Shown: positions 1-10,289 of the stretch, in pieces | Position numbering within the stretch: the stretch's first letter is position 1 | Layout: the number at the start of each line of letters is the position of its first letter | Assembly (NCBI GenBank): GCA_030699825.1 | Contig: JAUYKV010000033.1 | Location: forward strand, 62,001-126,000 | DNA: 64,000 nucleotides | DNA from: Pseudomonas sp. | GTDB taxonomy: Bacteria > Pseudomonadota > Gammaproteobacteria > Pseudomonadales > Pseudomonadaceae | Direction of reading: 5' to 3' | Translations under genes and position numbers: made by a program | The notes under the pieces: generated by a model | Seen by the model: only the letters and a program-made list of their open reading frames with translations | Told to the model about the DNA's origin: nothing | The model's database searches: none

Positions 1-357
1 GGCGTACTCACGACCGAACACCAGGGCCACTTCGGCGCCCTGCAAGGCTTGCTCGCACGCGGCCAGCCCACACTCGCGCGGGTCGAGCAACGGCCAGGGA
101 ATGCGCCGATCACGCGCACTGGTACCCAGCACCAGACTGCAACCGACCAGCGCCTCCTCAAGCGTACCCACCACCTGCGCCGCCTCGAGCACATCGCTCG
201 CCCCCGAGGCCCGCGCCACCGCGTCACCACTGGGAAAATCCATGGGATCGACCAGCACCAGGCGCGACAGGCCCATGTTTTTCATGGCACGCGCCGCGCC
301 GCCGATATTGCCGGGATGACTCGTATTGACCAGAACCACTCGAATATTTTGCAGCAA
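1..357 (-). CDS. trmJ: tRNA (cytidine/uridine-2'-O-)-methyltransferase TrmJ, 3' end cut by window edge
   Basis: SPOUT-family enzyme that 2'-O-methylates position 32 of tRNAs. Only the N-terminal ~119 residues lie in the window. The translation opens [17 protein letters not shown], followed by [11 protein letters not shown] and [13 protein letters not shown], which are the characteristic N-terminal motifs of Pseudomonas TrmJ. The start is a TTG at 357: no ATG is available and an in-frame TGA lies four codons upstream. It is transcribed divergently from suhB, with about 145 bp between them. Family identity is clear; the rest of the gene is outside the window. Confidence 0.93.
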   Translation of the reverse strand, partial: MLQNIRVVLVNTSHPGNIGGAARAMKNMGLSRLVLVDPMDFPSGDAVARASGASDVLEAAQVVGTLEEALVGCSLVLGTSARDRRIPWPLLDPRECGLAACEQALQGAEVALVFGREYA

Positions 358-502
358 CGCAAGCGCTCACAGGGACGACCAAGGGCAGCAAAGCTTACAG
401 AACCACCCAGGGTAATGCCATGCAAGACACAGACGACACTTCATCAACCTGCCTTTTCTGCTAATATGGCCGGCTTTCTTTAACAACCCAGGTGAATCGC
501 CC

Positions 503-1318
503 ATGCAGCCCATGCTGAATATCGCCCTGCGCGCAGCCCGCAGCGCCGGTGAAATGATTTTCCGCTCGATCGAACGCTTGGACGTCATCTCGGTCGACGA
601 GAAAGATGCCAAGGATTATGTGACCGAGATCGACCGCTCCGCCGAGCAACTGATCATCCAGGCGCTGCGCAAGGCGTATCCGACCCACGGCTTCCTCGGC
701 GAGGAAGGCGGCCTGATCGAAGGCAGCGGCGACGGTGCCGAATACCTGTGGATCATCGACCCGCTGGACGGCACCACCAACTTCATTCGCGGCGTGCCGC
801 ACTTCGCCGTCAGCCTGGCCTGCAAATACCGCGGCCGGCTGGAGCATGCGGTGATCATCGACCCGGTACGCCAGGAAGAATTCACCGCCAGCCGCGGCCG
901 CGGCGCCGCCCTCAACGGTCGGCGCCTGCGCGTCAGCTCGCGCAAGAGCCTGGAAGGCGCCCTGCTCGGCACCGGCTTCCCGTTCCGCGATAGCCAGCTC
1001 GACAACCTGGAAAACTACCTGGGCATGTTCCGCAACCTGGTTGGCCAGACGGCCGGTGTGCGTCGTGCGGGCGCCGCCAGCCTGGACCTGGCCTACGTGG
1101 CCGCAGGCCGTTTCGATGCCTTCTGGGAATTCGGCCTGTCCGAATGGGACATGGCAGCCGGCGCCCTGCTGATTCAGGAAGCAGGCGGTCTGGTCAGCGA
1201 CTTCACCGGCGGCCACGAATTCCTCGAGAAAGGCCAGATCGTCGCCGGCAACACCAAGTGCTTCAAGGCCGTTCTGACGGCCATCCAGCCGCATCTCTCC
1301 GCCTCAATGAAACGCTGA
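503..1318 (+). CDS. suhB: Inositol-1-monophosphatase SuhB
   Basis: A 271-residue Mg2+-dependent phosphatase of the inositol monophosphatase family. In bacteria SuhB also acts on ribosomal RNA transcription and, in Pseudomonas, affects virulence regulation (family knowledge). Metal-site motifs are visible: GEEGG (around E67-E68), DPLDGTTNF (D86, D89) and WDMAAG (D216). Length is normal for the family. The ATG start at 503 is preceded by a weak AGGTGAAT ribosome site. It stands alone, divergent from trmJ, and is followed by a strong hairpin terminator. Confidence 0.96.
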   Translation: MQPMLNIALRAARSAGEMIFRSIERLDVISVDEKDAKDYVTEIDRSAEQLIIQALRKAYPTHGFLGEEGGLIEGSGDGAEYLWIIDPLDGTTNFIRGVPHFAVSLACKYRGRLEHAVIIDPVRQEEFTASRGRGAALNGRRLRVSSRKSLEGALLGTGFPFRDSQLDNLENYLGMFRNLVGQTAGVRRAGAASLDLAYVAAGRFDAFWEFGLSEWDMAAGALLIQEAGGLVSDFTGGHEFLEKGQIVAGNTKCFKAVLTAIQPHLSASMKR

Positions 1319-1331
1319 TTGCGCGATAAAT

Positions 1332-1361
1332 AAAAAAACCGGCCAATGGCCGGTTTTTTAT
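1332..1361 (+). terminator. Rho-independent terminator of suhB
   Basis: A 9-bp GC-rich stem (AAACCGGCC / GGCCGGTTT, loop AAT) followed by a T run, 14 bp after the suhB stop. An A run on the other side could let it work in both directions. Confidence 0.9.
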
Positions 1362-1370
1362 TACCCAGAA

Positions 1371-1394
1371 AAAAGCGCCCCACGGGGCGCTTTT
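1371..1394 (-). terminator. Terminator of the glycine-zipper protein gene
   Basis: Inverted repeat AAAAGCGCCC / GGGGCGCTTTT located directly after the stop of the minus-strand gene ending at 1407. It is symmetrical, with A and T tracts on both sides, so it may also back up the suhB terminator. Confidence 0.85.
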
Positions 1395-1406
1395 CCATTT
1401 GCGGGG

Positions 1407-1943
1407 TTACTCGGCCGTTTCGGCCAGCATCAACTGCCCGTCCTTGACCGGAATCCGACTGCCCGGATCGCTGTCCATACGCACCCGGCCTTCCTTGCCA
1501 TCCAGTTGGTACTTGACGTCATAACCGACCACTTTCTCGCTGGTATCGGTCACGGTACGGCAGCGGTTTTCGGTGGCGGTATAGGTGGCGCCGGCCTGCA
1601 TGTTCTCCTGCACCTTGTTACCGGCATAACCACCACCGACGGCACCGGCCACGGTTGCGATTTTCTTGCCAGTACCGCCACCCACCTGGTTGCCCAGCAA
1701 ACCACCGACCACCGCACCGATCGCCGTACCGGCAATCTGATGCTGATCCTGCACCGGCTTCTGCCGGGTCACGGTAACGTCCTCACAGACCTCACGCGGC
1801 GTCTTGATCGTTTCCTTGACCGGCTGCACGGCCAGAACTTCCGCGTACTCGGGACCACTTACCAAGTTGTAAGTGGCGACCGCACCGCCTGCCGTCACAC
1901 CGACAGCACCCAGCACAGCACCAACGAGCATTGATTTGTTCAT
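1407..1943 (-). CDS. Glycine-zipper 2TM domain protein (envelope)
   Basis: A 178-residue protein starting MNKSMLVGAVLGAVG, chosen because AGGAGTT lies 5 nt before the ATG at 1943; a longer reading frame upstream lacks such a site. Residues 1-30 form a hydrophobic signal or anchor segment. The middle holds glycine-zipper repeats of the GxxxG type (GTAIGAVVGGLLGNQVGGG and a second AGAVGGGYAG block), as in outer-membrane lipoproteins such as SlyB or Rcp. No lipobox cysteine is seen near the N-terminus, so it is probably not a lipoprotein. The C-terminal part is polar and resembles other Pseudomonas proteins of this class. A structural envelope role is inferred only. Confidence 0.8.
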   Translation of the reverse strand: MNKSMLVGAVLGAVGVTAGGAVATYNLVSGPEYAEVLAVQPVKETIKTPREVCEDVTVTRQKPVQDQHQIAGTAIGAVVGGLLGNQVGGGTGKKIATVAGAVGGGYAGNKVQENMQAGATYTATENRCRTVTDTSEKVVGYDVKYQLDGKEGRVRMDSDPGSRIPVKDGQLMLAETAE

Positions 1944-2106
1944 GAGAACTCCTGATTTTCGCTTATTCGGCGCATGGCGCCTGATCTCCAAGCCTTGGAC
2001 AGGGGCAATGCGCAGCAAGTTCAACACCCGCGCACAGCACCCGCTCAACCAGACTCAGAGGCGGTGAAAATATCGAGCGCCGTCACGAGAGTTTCTTCAC
2101 AGCGTC

Positions 2107-3012
2107 TCAGGGCCGCTCGTCAACCTCTTCGGTCGCCACCGGCGGAATCAGATCCTCGACCGTCAGACTCAACCAAATCAGGGTCGCGTTGGAGATATAG
2201 ATCGATGAATAGGTACCCACCAGCACCCCCACGAACAACGCGAACGCGAAACCGAACAGGTTGTCGCCGCCGAAGACCAGCAGGGCACCCACTGCCAGCA
2301 AGGTCGAGATCGACGTAGCCAGGGTGCGCAGCAGGGTTTGTGTGGTGGAGATATTGATGTTCTCGATCAAGTCGGCCTTGCGCAGCACCCGGAAGTTTTC
2401 GCGCACCCGATCGAAGACCACGATGGTGTCGTTCAACGAATAACCGATGATCGCCAGCAGCGCCGCCAGCACCGTGAGGTCGAAGGTGATCTGGAAGAAC
2501 GACAGAATTCCCAGGGTGACGATGACGTCATGCACCAGCGAGACGAAGGCACCCACGGAAAACTTCCACTGAAAGCGGAAAGCCAGGTACAGCATGACCC
2601 CACCCAGCGCCAGGAGCATGCCCAGGCCGCCCTGGTCACGTAGCTCCTCACCCACCTGCGGGCCGACGAACTCGACCTTCTTCACTTGGAGCTTGTCGCC
2701 TCCCTGTCGCAGCACAGTGGAAATTTTATTGCCCAGATCCGGGTCATCGCCTTGCATACGTACCACCACCTCAGTGGTCGCACCAAAGCTCTGCACCACG
2801 GCATCGCCATAGCCGGCGCCCGCCAGATCCTGGCGAATGTTGCCGAGGTCCGCCGGTTGCTCATAGGCCAGCTCGATCTGCGTACCGCCGGTAAAATCAA
2901 GACCGAAGTTCAGGCCTTTGATGACCAGACTGCCCAACGCGATAAAGGTCACGAGCAGGGTGAGGACGAGCGCAATCTTGCGCACCCCCATGAAGTTGAT
3001 TACACGATTCAT
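2107..3012 (-). CDS. secF: Protein translocase subunit SecF
   Basis: Inner-membrane subunit of the SecDF-YajC complex, which uses the proton gradient to help SecYEG export proteins. The 301-residue protein has the expected N-terminal TM segment, the GLDFTGGTQIEL motif (about residues 33-44) and a C-terminal multi-TM block containing the conserved NDTIVVFDRVREN segment. It lies 9 bp downstream of secD as last gene of the queA-tgt-yajC-secD-secF run on the minus strand. Confidence 0.97.
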   Translation of the reverse strand: MNRVINFMGVRKIALVLTLLVTFIALGSLVIKGLNFGLDFTGGTQIELAYEQPADLGNIRQDLAGAGYGDAVVQSFGATTEVVVRMQGDDPDLGNKISTVLRQGGDKLQVKKVEFVGPQVGEELRDQGGLGMLLALGGVMLYLAFRFQWKFSVGAFVSLVHDVIVTLGILSFFQITFDLTVLAALLAIIGYSLNDTIVVFDRVRENFRVLRKADLIENINISTTQTLLRTLATSISTLLAVGALLVFGGDNLFGFAFALFVGVLVGTYSSIYISNATLIWLSLTVEDLIPPVATEEVDERP

Positions 3013-3021
3013 CTCAGCCCC

Positions 3022-4890
3022 TCAAATCCACAACTTCTTCAGATCACGCCCGCCGAAGCTCAGGTTGACCATGGCTCGCGTCACCAGAATGGCGGTGAAC
3101 ATCGAGGTGAGAATGCCCAGCGACAGCGTCACCGCAAAGCCCTTGACCGGACCGGTACCCATGGCGAAGAGGATCCCGCCGACCAATAGCGTGGTCAGGT
3201 TGCCGTCGATGATCGCCGAGTAAGCGCGATCGAAGCCTTCGTGAATGGCCCGCTGCACCGACATGCCGTTGGCGATTTCCTCGCGAATCCGCGAGAAGAT
3301 CAGCACGTTGGCATCAACCGCCATACCCATGGTCAGCACGATACCGGCGATCCCCGGCAACGTCAGGGTGGCACTCAGCAGCGACATCAGCGCCAGCAGT
3401 AGCACCATATTGAAACCCAGGGCGATGGTCGCCAACACACCAAAGACGCGGTAGATGACAATAATGAACAGCGACACGAACAACATACCCCAGAGCGCGG
3501 CATCGACACCCTTGACGATGTTGTCGGCACCCAGGCTCGGGCCGATGGTGCGCTCTTCGGCGAAGTACATGGGCGCCGCCAGGCCGCCGGCACGCAGCAA
3601 CAACGCCAGTTCGGTCGACTCACCCGGACCATCGAGACCGGTAATGCGGAACTGGCTACCCAGTGGCGACTGGATGGTCGCCAGACTGATGATCTTCTTC
3701 TCTTCGATGAAACTCTGGACGGCGACTTCCTGCTCGACGCCATCGACAACCTGGCGCAGGTAACGCACGGTCGGCTTCTGCTCGATGAAGATCACCGCCA
3801 TGCTGCGCCCGACATTGCTGCGCGTCGCCCGGTTCATCAACTCGCCGCCATGCCCATCCAGACGAATGTTCACCTGCGGACTGCCATTCTCATCGAAGCT
3901 GGCCTGGGCGTCGGTCACCTGATCGCCGGTGATGATCAGCTCACGCTCAAGCTGTGCGGGCGGACGCCCCTCCTCGCGGAACTCGAAGGCCTCGGTCGAG
4001 GCCCGCGAGGCATCGGGAGCGGCAGCCAGACGGAACTCAAGGTTGGCCGTCTTGCCCAGAATACGCTTGGCCTCGGCGGTGTCCTGCACGCCCGGCAGCT
4101 CGACCACGATGCGGTTGGCGCCCTGCCGCTGAACCAGCGGCTCGGCTACACCCAGCTCGTTGACCCGGTTACGCACCGTGGTCAGGTTCTGCTTGATCGA
4201 GTATTCGCGGATTTCCGCAAGCTTGGCCTGGCTCAGGGTCAGGCGCAGCACCTGCAAATCGTTACGTTCGACCGTATCCAACTCGAAGTCGGAGAACTCC
4301 TTGCGAATCAGGCTCTCGGCCTTTTCCAGGGTCGCCACGTCGACAAAACCCAGCTGAATCGCACCGTTGAGCTCAGGCAGGCTGCGGTAGCGCACGCGCT
4401 CCTTGCGCAACACGCTCTTGACCTCACCCTCATAGACCTTGCGCCGCGCATCCAGTGCCTTGTCCATATCCACTTCCAGCAGGAAGTGCACACCACCGGA
4501 CAAGTCCAGACCCAGCTTCATCGGCCCTGCACCCAGGTTGCGCAACCAATCGGGGGTGGTTTGCGCGAGGTTCAAGGCCACCACGAACTCCTCGCCCAAG
4601 GCCTTGCGCACCACATCCTTGGCCGGCAGCTGATCGGCCTGACTGGTCAACCGGAGCAGGCCGGCACGGCCCTGCGCGGCCAGGCTTGAAGCCTTGACCT
4701 CAATCCCTGCTGCCTGCAAGGCACGAGTGGCGCGTTCCAGATCGGCCTGCTCGACCTGCATGGCCGTACTGTTGCCGCTGATCTGGATTGCCGGATCGTC
4801 TGGATACAGGTTGGGCGCGGAATAAAGAAAGCCGATCGCCAGTACAGCCAGGATCAGCAGGTACTTCCAGAGGGGAAATTTGTTGAGCAT
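3022..4890 (-). CDS. secD: Protein translocase subunit SecD
   Basis: A 622-residue partner of SecF. One N-terminal TM helix (about residues 8-26) is followed by a large periplasmic domain with LGLDLSGGVHFLLEV near residue 127, then five C-terminal TM segments with the family signature GMAVDANVLIFSRIREE. The ATG at 4890 has a GGGCGGC upstream. Length matches SecD of other Gammaproteobacteria. It is separated from yajC by 62 bp that contain a GC-rich hairpin. Confidence 0.97.
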   Translation of the reverse strand: MLNKFPLWKYLLILAVLAIGFLYSAPNLYPDDPAIQISGNSTAMQVEQADLERATRALQAAGIEVKASSLAAQGRAGLLRLTSQADQLPAKDVVRKALGEEFVVALNLAQTTPDWLRNLGAGPMKLGLDLSGGVHFLLEVDMDKALDARRKVYEGEVKSVLRKERVRYRSLPELNGAIQLGFVDVATLEKAESLIRKEFSDFELDTVERNDLQVLRLTLSQAKLAEIREYSIKQNLTTVRNRVNELGVAEPLVQRQGANRIVVELPGVQDTAEAKRILGKTANLEFRLAAAPDASRASTEAFEFREEGRPPAQLERELIITGDQVTDAQASFDENGSPQVNIRLDGHGGELMNRATRSNVGRSMAVIFIEQKPTVRYLRQVVDGVEQEVAVQSFIEEKKIISLATIQSPLGSQFRITGLDGPGESTELALLLRAGGLAAPMYFAEERTIGPSLGADNIVKGVDAALWGMLFVSLFIIVIYRVFGVLATIALGFNMVLLLALMSLLSATLTLPGIAGIVLTMGMAVDANVLIFSRIREEIANGMSVQRAIHEGFDRAYSAIIDGNLTTLLVGGILFAMGTGPVKGFAVTLSLGILTSMFTAILVTRAMVNLSFGGRDLKKLWI

Positions 4891-4909
4891 GACGCCGCCC
4901 GTTATGACG

Positions 4910-4930
4910 CGGGGCGCCTTAAGCGCCCCG
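4910..4930 (-). other. GC-rich inverted repeat in the yajC-secD spacer
   Basis: GGGGCGC and GCGCCCC flank a CTTAA loop, giving a stable 7-bp stem between the yajC stop and the secD start. No T tract follows in the direction of transcription, so it is more likely an RNA-stabilising or attenuating structure than a true terminator. Confidence 0.5.
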
Positions 4931-4952
4931 TCGGATGGTAAGAGTGTGCCGC

Positions 4953-5285
4953 TTAAATCGCTTTCAACGTGCCCTTGGGCAGGGTCGCGGCGATGGCCAC
5001 TTTCTGAATCTTCAGTTCGACGGTGTCGGACACTTCCAGCACCACGAAGTCATCGCTGACCTTGGTCACTTTGCCGGCGATACCGCCGCTGGTCACGACC
5101 TCGTCACCCTTCTGCAAGGTGCCGAGCAGGTTCTTGTGCTCTTTGGCACGCTTGGCCTGGGGGCGCCAGATCATCAGATAGAAGATGACCAGAAAGCCGA
5201 CCAGAAACACCCATTCGAAACCAGAACCAACCGGACCAGCCGGGGCGGCGCCATCGGCAAATGCCGCAGGGATCAAAAAGCTCAT
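4953..5285 (-). CDS. yajC: Preprotein translocase accessory subunit YajC
   Basis: A 110-residue small membrane protein of the SecDF-YajC complex. The N-terminus has a short periplasmic stretch, then one TM helix (about residues 25-45, WVFLVGFLVIFYLMIWRPQ) and the conserved RPQxKRxKE cytoplasmic start. The rest includes the family-typical GDEVVTSGGIAGKV. The start at 5285 is preceded by AGGAGTGTTAC. It is fourth from the end of the operon, 36 bp after tgt. Confidence 0.96.
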   Translation of the reverse strand: MSFLIPAAFADGAAPAGPVGSGFEWVFLVGFLVIFYLMIWRPQAKRAKEHKNLLGTLQKGDEVVTSGGIAGKVTKVSDDFVVLEVSDTVELKIQKVAIAATLPKGTLKAI

Positions 5286-5321
5286 GTAACACTCCTGTTG
5301 GAAACCATTTAATAACGTTGA

Positions 5322-7504
<2,183 letters not shown>

Positions 7505-7616
7505 GTTCGGCAGGGGTCGTCTAGCAGGGCGGCAAAGCTTACCGGAAATAGTGCAATCTGACCACGCAAGTGGATTGACCGAGGCCCAAGGCATCCCTAT
7601 ACTTCGCCGCCATTGT

Positions 7617-7701
7617 GCCCCGGTGGCGGAACCGGTAGACGCGGCGGATTCAAAATCCGTTTTCGAAAGAAGTGGGAGTTCGAGTCTCCCCCGGGGCACC
7701 A
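7617..7701 (+). tRNA. tRNA-Leu (anticodon CAA)
   Basis: Acceptor stem GCCCCGG pairs with CCGGGGC, followed by discriminator A and an encoded CCA. The anticodon stem GCGGA/TCCGT encloses loop TTCAAAA, giving anticodon CAA (reads UUG). A long variable arm and the T-arm motif GTTCGAGTC fit a class II leucine tRNA of 85 nt including CCA. Confidence 0.95.
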
Positions 7702-7737
7702 TATTTAGCGTCAAGCAGCAGCAGAAACGCCCGAAGA

Positions 7738-7760
7738 GCCGGCCCTAGCGCCGGTTTTTT
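7738..7760 (+). terminator. Terminator downstream of tRNA-Leu
   Basis: CCGGC / GCCGG stem with a short loop followed by six T residues, 37 bp after the tRNA 3' end. Confidence 0.8.
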
Positions 7761-7762
7761 AT

Positions 7763-8166
7763 TGCCTGCGGCTTCCCTCCCGCCCTTAACGAGCCCACGG
7801 AAAGATAAATGGATCGGCGAGTAGATTGAGTTCGAGCTGATAATCCAGCCTCAGCGGAGGCGATTCAAGCAACAGTTTGCAGTGCATGCTCACTCACCGG
7901 AGAGCACTGCCAAAACGCCGATTGCAGCCACACGAAAACCCACCGCATCACGCCTGAAACACAGGCCTGGCGGGGTTGGCATTTGTGTTTGAGTTAGCGT
8001 AGAGTATTTTCCACTGTGTTTGCATGGGTCGCCGTAAATCGTGGCCTGGTGCAGTAGATCGTCCCGATCCGCTACATCCCGCTCGACGTCGCATTACTCC
8101 TTGCAACCAGTCTCAGCCCTCTATCGCTGGAGGCTGTTATTAACTAAAGCTGCAAGGAAATAAGAC
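7763..8166 (+). other. Gene-free leader region upstream of the cold-shock gene
   Basis: About 400 bp with no supported coding sequence on either strand. The right half probably forms the promoter and long 5' untranslated region of the cold-shock gene, which is common in that family. The left half shows nothing I recognise. Confidence 0.5.
7976..8005 (+). promoter_or_regulatory. Candidate sigma70 promoter for the cold-shock gene
   Basis: TTGGCA at 7976-7981 and TAGAGT at 8000-8005 with an 18-bp spacer. It would leave a leader of roughly 155 nt before the ATG, consistent with the long structured leaders of cold-shock mRNAs. Assigned by eye only. Confidence 0.45.
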
Positions 8167-8379
8167 ATGTCGAATCGTCAGCACGGTACCGTTAAGTGGT
8201 TTAACGACGAGAAAGGTTTTGGCTTCATCACGCCAGAGAGCGGCCCGGATCTATTCGTGCATTTTCGCGCGATCGAGGGCAGCGGCTTCAAGAGCCTGAA
8301 AGAAGGCCAGAAAGTCAGCTTCGTTGCCGTCCAAGGTCAAAAAGGCATGCAGGCCGACCAGGTTCAAGCCCAGGAATAA
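8167..8379 (+). CDS. Cold-shock protein of the CspA/CapB family
   Basis: A 70-residue single cold-shock domain. RNA-binding motifs RNP1 (KGFGFI, residues 16-21) and RNP2 (LFVHF, 29-33) are intact, and the start [14 protein letters not shown] is typical of Pseudomonas CapB-like proteins. Such proteins bind single-stranded RNA/DNA and act as RNA chaperones at low temperature or in stress. AAGGAAATAAG precedes the ATG. Monocistronic, with a candidate promoter far upstream and a terminator directly after. Which paralogue it is cannot be told from sequence alone. Confidence 0.93.
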   Translation: MSNRQHGTVKWFNDEKGFGFITPESGPDLFVHFRAIEGSGFKSLKEGQKVSFVAVQGQKGMQADQVQAQE

Positions 8380-8394
8380 CCCTGCTGTTTTGAA

Positions 8395-8427
8395 CAACCC
8401 CTGATGGCAACGTCGGGGGTTTTTTTA
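8395..8427 (+). terminator. Terminator of the cold-shock gene
   Basis: AACCCCTGA / TCGGGGGTT stem followed by seven T residues, 15 bp after the stop. Confidence 0.9.
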
Positions 8428-8490
8428 TGCTTACGACTACCGCGAATCGCACCCTCAAGTCTCAGCGCCTTATTGCATATCGAGCCCAAC

Positions 8491-8985
8491 ATGCCTAAAC
8501 ATCTGCTGCGCCCGCAGGGTGACTTCCCTTCTGCAGGACTTCCCCGTCGCCTCGCGGCGATGTTCTACGATTTTCTGCTGTGCCTGGCCTTGCTGATCGT
8601 CGTGACCTTTGCCTACAAGCTCGCCCTGATGGGCTTTTACGGCGAAGAGCAGCTCAAGCAGCTCTCCGATGCCGGCGCACTGGATGGCGATCCCTTGCTG
8701 TCCACCCTGCTCGTCCTCAGCCTGTTTGGTTTCTTCAGCAAATTCTGGACGCACAGCGGCCAAACCCTGGGCATGCAGGTATGGGGCATTCGCATCCAGA
8801 ACGCCGACGGCACGGCCATCAGCCTCTGGCAGGCATTACTGCGCTTTCTGGTCGCCATCGCCTCCTGGCTGGGCCTGGGCCTGGGGTTTTTCTGGGTGCT
8901 CTGGGACAAGGACAAACGCAGCTGGCACGACATCTACTCCGCCAGCCGCACCGTGCAGTTGCCGAAGAATATCCATAAGAAATAA
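8491..8985 (+). CDS. RDD-family inner-membrane protein
   Basis: A 164-residue protein starting MPKHLLRPQGDF. The RDD signature region PRRLAAMFYDFLLCLALL (about residues 18-35) forms TM1. A second hydrophobic segment (LLSTLLVLSLFGFF) and a third (FLVAIASWLGLGLGFFWVLW) follow, and the domain ends with the conserved WDKDKRSWHDIYSAS motif. The function of most RDD proteins is unknown; some are linked to ion or metabolite movement. The ATG at 8491 is chosen over an upstream ATG at 8404, which lies inside the preceding terminator. A decayed copy of the 3' end lies just downstream. Confidence 0.85.
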   Translation: MPKHLLRPQGDFPSAGLPRRLAAMFYDFLLCLALLIVVTFAYKLALMGFYGEEQLKQLSDAGALDGDPLLSTLLVLSLFGFFSKFWTHSGQTLGMQVWGIRIQNADGTAISLWQALLRFLVAIASWLGLGLGFFWVLWDKDKRSWHDIYSASRTVQLPKNIHKK

Positions 8986-8998
8986 GGCTGGACAGACA

Positions 8999-9086
8999 CG
9001 TAGCCCGCCTGGATGCATAGGGCAGGCGCCAGCGCAATCCGGGGCCGCCGCCATCCCGGATTGCGCCAAGGCTTATCCGGGCTACG
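8999..9086. repeat. REP-like inverted repeat (GTAGCCCGGAT family), copy A
   Basis: Ends GTAGCCCG and CGGGCTACG with internal GCGCAATCCGGG and CCCGGATTGCGCC arms, forming a long imperfect stem-loop. Related copies lie at 13995-14058, 21681-21703 and 44347-44381. It separates the RDD gene from the duplicated fragment of its own 3' end. Confidence 0.75.
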
Positions 9087-9089
9087 AAA

Positions 9090-9173
9090 CTGGGACGAGG
9101 ACAAGCGCAGCTGGCATGACATCTACTCCGCCAGCACGCACCCCGCAGTTGCCGAAGAATATCCACAAGGACA
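9090..9173 (+). pseudogene. Decayed duplicate of the RDD gene 3' end
   Basis: Positions 9090-9173 repeat 8901-8982 of the RDD gene with scattered substitutions. The first part still encodes WDEDKRSWHDIYSAS (gene: WDKDKRSWHDIYSAS); a one-base insertion near 9137 then changes the frame. It has no start codon or ribosome site of its own. It looks like the tail of a former tandem RDD copy or a local duplication, with a REP-like element between the two. Confidence 0.75.
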
Positions 9174-9189
9174 ATCCGTAGAAACGAAC

Positions 9190-9213
9190 AAGCCGGCTCA
9201 GCGCCGGCTTTTT
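9190..9213. terminator. Terminator between the RDD fragment and lptG
   Basis: AGCCGGC / GCCGGCT stem followed by five T residues on the plus strand. It sits between convergent transcription units, so it probably ends the plus-strand unit; AAGCCGG on the other side allows partial bidirectional use for lptG. Confidence 0.8.
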
Positions 9214-9227
9214 ATCGACTGCGGCAA

Positions 9228-10289
9228 CTAGCCCGCGCGGCGCAACAGCCAGACACCGGCCAAGGCGCAAACCGCCGCGGGAATCAGTACGGCGAACAGC
9301 GGCGAAAAACCGAACACCAGGCTGGAAGGCCCGAGCAGGTCCTGGGCGATGCGAAACACGAAGCCCACGACCACGCCGGTGAAGACCCGCTGGCCTAGGG
9401 TCACCGAGCGCAAGGGACCGAAGATGAAGGAAATGGCCAGCAACACCAGCGCGGCAGTCACCGCCGGCTGCAAGACCTTGTTCCAGAACGCCAGCCAATA
9501 CTGACCATTGTTCAAGCCCTGCTCGGCCAGGTAATGGATATAGCGCCATAACCCGGTTATCGATAGCGCGTCAGGCTCGAGCACCACAGTGCCGAGCAAC
9601 TGCGGGGTCAACTCGACATCCCAGCGTTCATTCGGTGTCTTTACCACTTCGGTACTGCGCTCACGAAAATGCGTGGTCGCCACATTCTCCAGCTGCCAGT
9701 GATCGCCCTGATACTGCGCGCGCCGGGCAAAGCTGGAAGACAACATGTGGCGCTGATCGTCGAAGCGGTAGCGGGTGACACCAAACAAGACGCCATTGGG
9801 TTGCACCGCATTGATGTGCACGAACTCATCGCCCTGGCGATGCCACAAGCCGCGCCTGGAGCTCTGCGCCTCGCCACTGCCCTGAGCCATGGCGCGATCA
9901 GCCTGAGCCTGGCTTTCGCTCCAGGGCGCCAGGTATTCGCCGATCAGAATGCCGGCCAGCATCAATACCAGCATCGGCTTCATCACCGCCCAGACGATGC
10001 GCCCGATCGACACCCCGGCGGCGCGCATGATGGTCAGCTCGCTGTTGCTGGCCAGACTGCCCAGACCGATCAGGCAACCGATCAAGGCCGCCATCGGCAG
10101 CATCTCGTAGACGCGCCGCGGCAGGGTCAGAAAGACGTACCAGGCCGCCTCCTGCAAACCGTAATTGCCCTCGACATCGCCCATCTCGTCGATAAAGGCG
10201 AACAGCAATGCCAGGCCAACGATGACCCCCAGAACCGTGAGAATGGCGAAAAACACCTGGGTGCCGATGTAGCGATCCAATCTAAGCAT
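9228..10289 (-). CDS. lptG: LPS export ABC transporter permease LptG
   Basis: A 353-residue YjgP/YjgQ-family permease. Together with LptF and the LptB ATPase it extracts LPS from the inner membrane and passes it to LptC. TM segments are visible at the N-terminus (about residues 12-32, 60-80, 97-117) and C-terminus (three after residue 270), around a periplasmic beta-jellyroll domain. The start overlaps the end of lptF by 8 nt, so the two subunits are translationally coupled. ELTIMRAAGVS is the conserved coupling-helix region. Confidence 0.95.
   Translation of the reverse strand: MLRLDRYIGTQVFFAILTVLGVIVGLALLFAFIDEMGDVEGNYGLQEAAWYVFLTLPRRVYEMLPMAALIGCLIGLGSLASNSELTIMRAAGVSIGRIVWAVMKPMLVLMLAGILIGEYLAPWSESQAQADRAMAQGSGEAQSSRRGLWHRQGDEFVHINAVQPNGVLFGVTRYRFDDQRHMLSSSFARRAQYQGDHWQLENVATTHFRERSTEVVKTPNERWDVELTPQLLGTVVLEPDALSITGLWRYIHYLAEQGLNNGQYWLAFWNKVLQPAVTAALVLLAISFIFGPLRSVTLGQRVFTGVVVGFVFRIAQDLLGPSSLVFGFSPLFAVLIPAAVCALAGVWLLRRAG

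Noticed and set aside
461..1294. 277-codon open frame on the minus strand within suhB
   Set aside because: Shadow frame opposite a well-supported gene; high GC makes such antisense frames common throughout this window.
7505..7714. N-terminal extension of queA containing [21 protein letters not shown]
   Set aside because: This is the translation of the antisense of tRNA-Leu(CAA), a familiar artefact; QueA starts MRVADFDF at 7504.
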